From CAYXVU01 sp964468725 (GTDB lineage Bacteria; Acidobacteriota; Blastocatellia; UBA7656), in NCBI GenBank assembly GCA_964468725.1, contig CAYXVU010000223.1, forward strand, positions 1 to 10,012: a stretch of 10,012 nt of DNA. Direction: 5' to 3'. Each line of letters starts with the position of its first letter. Within the stretch, counting starts at the first letter, position 1. This document shows, one piece after another, positions 7,701 through 10,012 of this stretch. Both the position numbers and the translations under genes were made by a program. The notes below the pieces were generated by a model. The model did no database searches and had not been told where the DNA came from. It saw nothing but the letters and a program-made list of their open reading frames with translations.

Positions 7701-7847
7701 AATAACCTACGCTGGCCAAGCCCTCGCGATACAACACGGCAGGCGACAGCGGCGGAATATGCTGAGCATCACATCCTCTGCGCAAAGGATGAGCCCGACA
7801 CATATATTCGGGAATTGATAACCGCATTACTCGACCGTTCATTTTAA
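4704..7847 (+). CDS. Res-like SF2 DEAD/DEAH helicase with C-terminal PD-(D/E)XK nuclease motif (chimeric N-terminus)
   Basis: A 1047-residue SF2 helicase resembling type III restriction Res subunits. Seen in order: FTEIYLDGYF (67-76), Walker A ATGSGKT (132-138), Walker B DEGH (235-238), SAT motif III (263-265), FTEGW (528-532) with QLFGRGVRLKG motif VI (555-565), and a C-terminal FRPDF (933-937) with FIDPKG (951-956). Asp936 plus Asp953-x-Lys955 fit a PD-(D/E)XK nuclease, as in Res proteins. Expected role: ATP-dependent DNA translocation and cleavage in restriction or another anti-phage system. No methyltransferase (Mod) gene lies beside it. The ATG at 4704 lacks a Shine-Dalgarno and follows a TAA by only one codon. 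The first ~54 residues look like a foreign SNF2 tail, so the native N-terminus is probably lost and expression is doubtful. The helicase core has no internal stop or frameshift. By eye, codon usage is more A/T-rich than in the upstream operon. Confidence 0.8.
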   Translation: MKKLADWADDQIAASEKALKDGTSRGCDLCHEASKATGLAEQARLQEEISNHERRHPLYSQYLALLFTEIYLDGYFCDANSLLASMNEFLLSVANSDEAPAQRGRQRRKAAASPEIEPFTKDDLNKLAFWMATGSGKTLLMHCHIRQYLHYLGKAGRRQELNGIILLTPNEGLSRQHLDEFELSGIEAQLYDKNGATLFTGRGVDIIDIHKLRETSGEKTVAVDTFEGNNLVLVDEGHRGSGGEEWMDKRARLCANGFSFEYSATFGQAIKAATGAKQKALLQTYAKSILLDYSYKYFYNDGYGKDFNIMNLADEREEETRPLYLTACMLAFYQQCRRFADGGNGLKPYLLESPLMIFVGGSVTGQRQSQEDTDLVLILKFLAGFISNRAESELRLAKLLARKDGLVAGGQRVFDRFFPYVESKWKPEQAKELFNDILRYVFNAPGGGQLHIVRLQGSEGEIGLRVSDNAWFGVVNVGDAKKLCDLCAERRTSDDHYIVEDMAFSGSLFADIKREDSTIRLLAGAKKFTEGWSSWRVSAMGLMNVGKKEGSEIIQLFGRGVRLKGYRFKLKRTSALDALDFENEEQRKHPDYIQLLETLNIFGIRSDYMKEFEEYLEEEGVGESERREIIFLPTVKLPEFEQGKLQLSVIRPKAEMPDFKKTLRLRLASLEGQLSTKVVADWYPRLQKQSSVVSRGNAAAAPLNIEPLRQEHLAFLKWDALWFDLERHKRDKAYYNVFFSPDDLRRLLAERWWYELFIPPGYLEFRFDRLLLWQEIATYLLKGYLDRFYQFKKKEHEGPFLEYQSLRPDDDLVLKEYQFLVKKSETQLIARLRELGERFERGEFEGFSFEKLEIFQADHHLYKPLIYLSRSGGKEALLKVAPTHLNEGEKLFVDDLEKFCKVEVNGTLEGVELYLLRNHSSDKAISFFTETGFRPDFILWLLNRKRQTIAFIDPKGLRNFTDTFNNPKVQLARKIKQLEKDLERDDIRLESYLISQTFRNNLRWPSPRDTTRQATAAEYAEHHILCAKDEPDTYIRELITALLDRSF
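4765..4796. repeat. Perfect 14-bp hairpin inside the helicase gene
   Basis: Arms ATGGCACAAGTCGC (4765-4778) and GCGACTTGTGCCAT (4783-4796) are exact reverse complements around the four-base loop GGAT. Such a long perfect inverted repeat is unlikely by chance in coding sequence. It lies in frame, encoding the segment DGTSRGCDLCHE that breaks an otherwise charged coiled-coil-like stretch. It resembles a REP/palindromic-element unit rather than a terminator, since no T-run follows. Confidence 0.8.
4804..4822. repeat. Second perfect hairpin, 8-bp arms
   Basis: GCAAGGCC (4804-4811) and GGCCTTGC (4815-4822) are exact reverse complements around ACA. It starts only seven bases after the 14-bp hairpin, so the two form a tandem-hairpin unit of 58 bases (4765-4822). 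That arrangement is typical of paired palindromic repeats. Confidence 0.7.
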
Positions 7848-7902
7848 TGGGCTGCTTTACGGCCTCGAAGCGGTATAGTCCGCCTCATCCGGAGACGAAG
7901 AA

Positions 7903-8928
7903 ATGACAAGTACGCCCGCCTCAGGCGCACAGAAATTCCGCATGCGACCAACGGACATCGCCGACTGGTTCCGGCACCGATGTGATCGCAACTTCAGATG
8001 GAACACGGTTCCCGGCAATCTGCGCAACCGTCCCGGCATTGGTTGGGGCGTGCCACGTAAGATTAAGAAGAGCACGCGTCCGGGTATCCGCCTGCTGATG
8101 AATGCCGGATACAATTTTGAGGCGGATAGCATTCAATCTCTCCTCGATGAGCATGGCGAAGACAGGGTGTTGCACGCCGGGTTCGATCAGAATAGCGAAA
8201 GCCGGACAGTGCGCGATCTGCTATTTGAGCAATTTGTCGAGGCATTCAGGGACGAGCCTTATCCGCTCTTTGTTGCACAGCTTGAAATCGTTTTAGCCGA
8301 GGGGCAAGAAAAGGTGTTCCTTGAGCGTTTCAGGCTTGATCCGAATCGCGTTACGCTAAGCCCCGGAAGGCCTGATCTTCTGGAGCTTCAGGCTCCGACA
8401 GCAGAAGGCGCTCCTTACAAGCTACGCATCTGGGATTACAAAGCGGCGGCCGCGGCGCGCCATGAACACTTTATACAGGTTGCATATTACTCATATTTGC
8501 TCGATTTTGCGCTACGCGAGGCGGGGATTGTGAATGTGGTGGTTGATTCGGATTACGCCGTCATCTGTTCGCGCGAGCCGGAGCCGGAAGTCTTTGAGCT
8601 GGCCCCGTACCGGCTAGCGGTAGCTGAGTTCATCAGCGAGCAAATTCCAAAGCTACTAAATACAGCGGCAACCGACGCGCATTTTCACCTTACTGCCGGA
8701 TGTATGATGTGCGAATACGCCGACTACTGTCGCGCCGAAGCAGATGCAGGCTTCGATCTTTCGCGCCTCGCATATCTGACTTCCGAATCACGCAGACAAC
8801 TTCGACAAGCGGGCATAAAGACCCATCGTGAACTCGCACAGGTGAACGATGGAGAACTGCTGGGTTGGCTAAGAACGGCTGGGTACGATCTGACAGTTAA
8901 TCTTGATCGTTACATTGCTGCCTCATAG
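7903..8928 (+). CDS. RecB/Cas4-like PD-(D/E)XK nuclease (TM0106-like), ends at an amber codon
   Basis: A 341-residue RecB-family nuclease module. Seen: GRPD (155-158, Asp158), WDYK (177-180, Asp178-x-Lys180), and QVAYYSYLL with the RecB-type QxxxY (Gln192, Tyr196); together these make the PD-(D/E)XK core. Cys27 near the N-terminus and CMMCEYADYC (Cys267, Cys270, Cys276) form a C...CxxCx5C set like the iron-sulfur site of Cas4/AddB nucleases. A helix-hairpin-like segment follows (LTSESRRQLRQAGIKTHRELA, about 292-312). The ATG at 7903 has GGAG eight bases upstream. TATAGT at 7874-7879 could be a -10 box for an internal promoter, but no good -35 matches it. The ORF ends at TAG (8926-8928), and the same frame then stays open to the window end with sequence that belongs after this module in TM0106-type proteins. 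It may therefore be the front of a broken longer gene. Role: probable DNA end-processing in defence or repair. Confidence 0.85.
   Translation: MTSTPASGAQKFRMRPTDIADWFRHRCDRNFRWNTVPGNLRNRPGIGWGVPRKIKKSTRPGIRLLMNAGYNFEADSIQSLLDEHGEDRVLHAGFDQNSESRTVRDLLFEQFVEAFRDEPYPLFVAQLEIVLAEGQEKVFLERFRLDPNRVTLSPGRPDLLELQAPTAEGAPYKLRIWDYKAAAAARHEHFIQVAYYSYLLDFALREAGIVNVVVDSDYAVICSREPEPEVFELAPYRLAVAEFISEQIPKLLNTAATDAHFHLTAGCMMCEYADYCRAEADAGFDLSRLAYLTSESRRQLRQAGIKTHRELAQVNDGELLGWLRTAGYDLTVNLDRYIAAS
8926..8928 (+). other. In-frame TAG separating two halves of a probable single gene
   Basis: The amber codon follows ...LDRYIAAS and is followed in the same frame by ALEDGQPRALGSLTLLMPRYED, with no intervening stop to the window end. 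One transition (CAG to TAG) would create it from a glutamine codon. No ribosome binding site is properly placed for the next in-frame ATG: GGAGG at 8934-8938 directly abuts an out-of-frame ATG at 8939. Confidence 0.75.
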
Positions 8929-8976
8929 GCTTTGGAGGATGGGCAGCCGAGAGCGCTCGGTTCCCTTACCTTGCTG

Positions 8977-10012
8977 ATGCCGCGCTATGAAGACATCCGC
9001 ATCGTCCTATCGGTCGAACATGACCCTGTAACCAATACCTGTTTCGCTCTGGGGTTAAAAACATTTGAAGGATGGGATGCGGAGAACAATTGTGTCATCG
9101 GATCAGAACACACCTTCGTTGCGACGGAGAGGGGCGCAGAAGCAGAAATCCTCTTACAATTCTTGCCGACATTGAATGAAATTCTGGAGCGTGTTGATGC
9201 TGGCAATCGCGCCGTATTGGCAGGCTTCTCGCCGGAAACAGATCCACAAGCAATAATGGCCCGGCAGCAAGTCGAAGCGGCTCAGGAAGCGCTCGATCAA
9301 TTTAAGGCTCGACATCAACCTTTGCGGAAAACAAATTCCAATTATGAAGAACTTCATAACCAGCGTGAGGCGTTAAAAGAAGCGGTTAAACTGGCCGAAA
9401 GGGCGCTGAAGGAAGCGCAACGTGAGGCCTTCAAGATATTTCAACGAAGTCTGCAAAGACTCCACTTCTACCTGTATGACAATATTGATCTGAAATACCT
9501 ACAGGGCCTTATTGAACGGAACCTGTTCATTGAAGAGGTTCCGGAACTGCTAGCCGAAATGGCACGGCTCGTTCGCCTCTTTCCGACTGAATCAATCATT
9601 CCTGACGCGAGCACATTTCGTTCTGTCCCCGGTACGGTGGTGACACAGGTTTTGCGGGCGCTCGTGGCGCTTCCAACGCCGTACCAGTTCGATCTGAAAT
9701 CCGTCTCCGAGGCCTTTCAGCCCGATAACGAGGCAGGCGAAGAGAAGGGCTACGTATTCAGATACAAATACGGCTTCGCCTGGGACTCGTCGAATCAAAT
9801 CGCTTTCGAGCGCATTCACGACGTTTGGAAGGGAAACCGTTACGATGTGGAAGGACAGTTCGACCTGTCTCCGGCTGAAATCGTCAAGCAGATAAAGAAG
9901 ACTCTGCTCGCCAAACTGCGAGCAACCGATTCCATTGTTCGCAAAAACGTTGCGGGGGAGAGGGGAACTTCTCCCGCCTCCAGCGCGGCATTTTTTCAAG
10001 GCGGCTTGCTTG
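8977..10012 (+). CDS. RNase H-like/coiled-coil middle part of a RecB nuclease-helicase protein, partial at 3' edge
   Basis: An open frame of 345 codons from the ATG at 8977 runs off the window; the same frame is open back to the TAG at 8926. Seen: RYEDIRIVLSVEHDP then ALGLKTF and AEAEILLQFLPTLNEIL (residues 3-70). This matches the layout of the RNase H-fold exonuclease domain that follows the RecB module in TM0106-type proteins (pattern DxExDP ... E..LL..FL), though the first acidic residue is replaced here (SVEHDP), so catalysis is doubtful. Residues about 93-157 form a long charged coiled coil. FYLYDNIDLKYLQGLIERNL (164-183), LVRLFPTESIIPD and VVTQVLRALVALPTPYQFDL resemble the linker ahead of the helicase half in large nuclease-helicase proteins. 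The ATG at 8977 has no Shine-Dalgarno, so translation probably depended on the upstream ORF. The last ~20 codons look unlike the rest. Confidence 0.7.
   Translation, partial: MPRYEDIRIVLSVEHDPVTNTCFALGLKTFEGWDAENNCVIGSEHTFVATERGAEAEILLQFLPTLNEILERVDAGNRAVLAGFSPETDPQAIMARQQVEAAQEALDQFKARHQPLRKTNSNYEELHNQREALKEAVKLAERALKEAQREAFKIFQRSLQRLHFYLYDNIDLKYLQGLIERNLFIEEVPELLAEMARLVRLFPTESIIPDASTFRSVPGTVVTQVLRALVALPTPYQFDLKSVSEAFQPDNEAGEEKGYVFRYKYGFAWDSSNQIAFERIHDVWKGNRYDVEGQFDLSPAEIVKQIKKTLLAKLRATDSIVRKNVAGERGTSPASSAAFFQGGLL
9954..10012. repeat. Possible inserted repeat-like sequence at the window edge
   Basis: GGGAGA (9956-9961) and TCTCCC (9970-9975) form a 6-bp stem with an 8-base loop. A weaker stem CCGC/GCGG (9974-9977 with 9985-9988) and a run of six T (9991-9996) follow. 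The encoded residues (NVAGERGTSPASSAAFF) are low-complexity and unlike the conserved segment just before them. This may be a palindromic insertion or a diverged linker; the window ends too soon to decide. Confidence 0.25.

Noticed and set aside
4704..7847. Complete type III restriction-modification system
   Set aside because: Only the Res-like subunit is visible; there is no Mod methyltransferase in the window and the helicase N-terminus looks replaced.
8939..8977. Tiny ORF (ATG at 8939, TGA overlapping the ATG at 8977) as a coupling leader for the downstream ORF
   Set aside because: The GGAGG touches the ATG with no spacer, so initiation there is unlikely; the 12-codon product has no recognisable feature. 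A split gene explains the layout better.
9592..9999. Minus-strand 135-codon open frame near the right end
   Set aside because: The opposite strand carries a continuous frame with coherent domain pattern; the minus-strand product has no motif and no ribosome site was evident.
4430..10012. Prophage or insertion sequence
   Set aside because: No integrase, transposase, phage structural gene, att-like repeat or terminal inverted repeats flanking the block were seen.

Overview
The window is bacterial and moderately GC-rich. It falls into two blocks that meet near position 4430. Best guess for the host is a soil or environmental diderm of Acidobacteriota (Blastocatellia) type; this rests on overall gene style only and cannot be proved from the sequence. 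No tRNA, rRNA, CRISPR array, transposase or integrase is visible.

Block 1 (1-4429) looks like ordinary, intact chromosome. A DUF4126 membrane protein lies on the minus strand (144-728). It diverges from a plus-strand series: a Tat-exported asparaginase/aspartylglucosaminidase-family Ntn hydrolase (955-2079), a Sec-exported DmpA-type P1 (S58) peptidase (2226-3422) and a BMP/PnrA-type substrate-binding lipoprotein (3419-4429). The last two genes overlap by ATGA. Two self-processing exported hydrolases that attack unusual amide bonds, next to a solute-binding lipoprotein, suggest envelope-side salvage of atypical peptides or glycopeptides. The ABC ATPase and permease genes that usually follow a BMP gene are absent.

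Block 2 (about 4430-10012) looks like a damaged accessory or defence island. It opens with a piece of a SNF2-family helicase (motifs I and Ia only, 4448-4720). This runs, one frame over, into a 1047-residue protein whose first ~50 residues resemble the C-terminal tail of the same kind of SNF2 helicase. The remainder is a type III restriction (Res)-like SF2 helicase with a C-terminal PD-(D/E)XK nuclease motif. Two back-to-back perfect hairpins sit inside the remnant. Next comes a RecB/Cas4-like nuclease (7903-8928) with a Cys cluster. A single TAG separates it from an in-frame, open continuation (8929-10012, running off the end) that resembles the RNase H-like/coiled-coil middle of large RecB-nuclease-helicase proteins. 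The two are most simply one gene split by one amber codon.

The strongest points for follow-up are the collapsed SNF2/Res fusion, the in-frame amber split of the nuclease, the in-gene palindromes and the abrupt end of the transport operon at the island edge. The island is best read as a decaying or rearranged helicase-nuclease defence locus rather than a clean new system, unless the stop codon and the fusion prove to be conserved.
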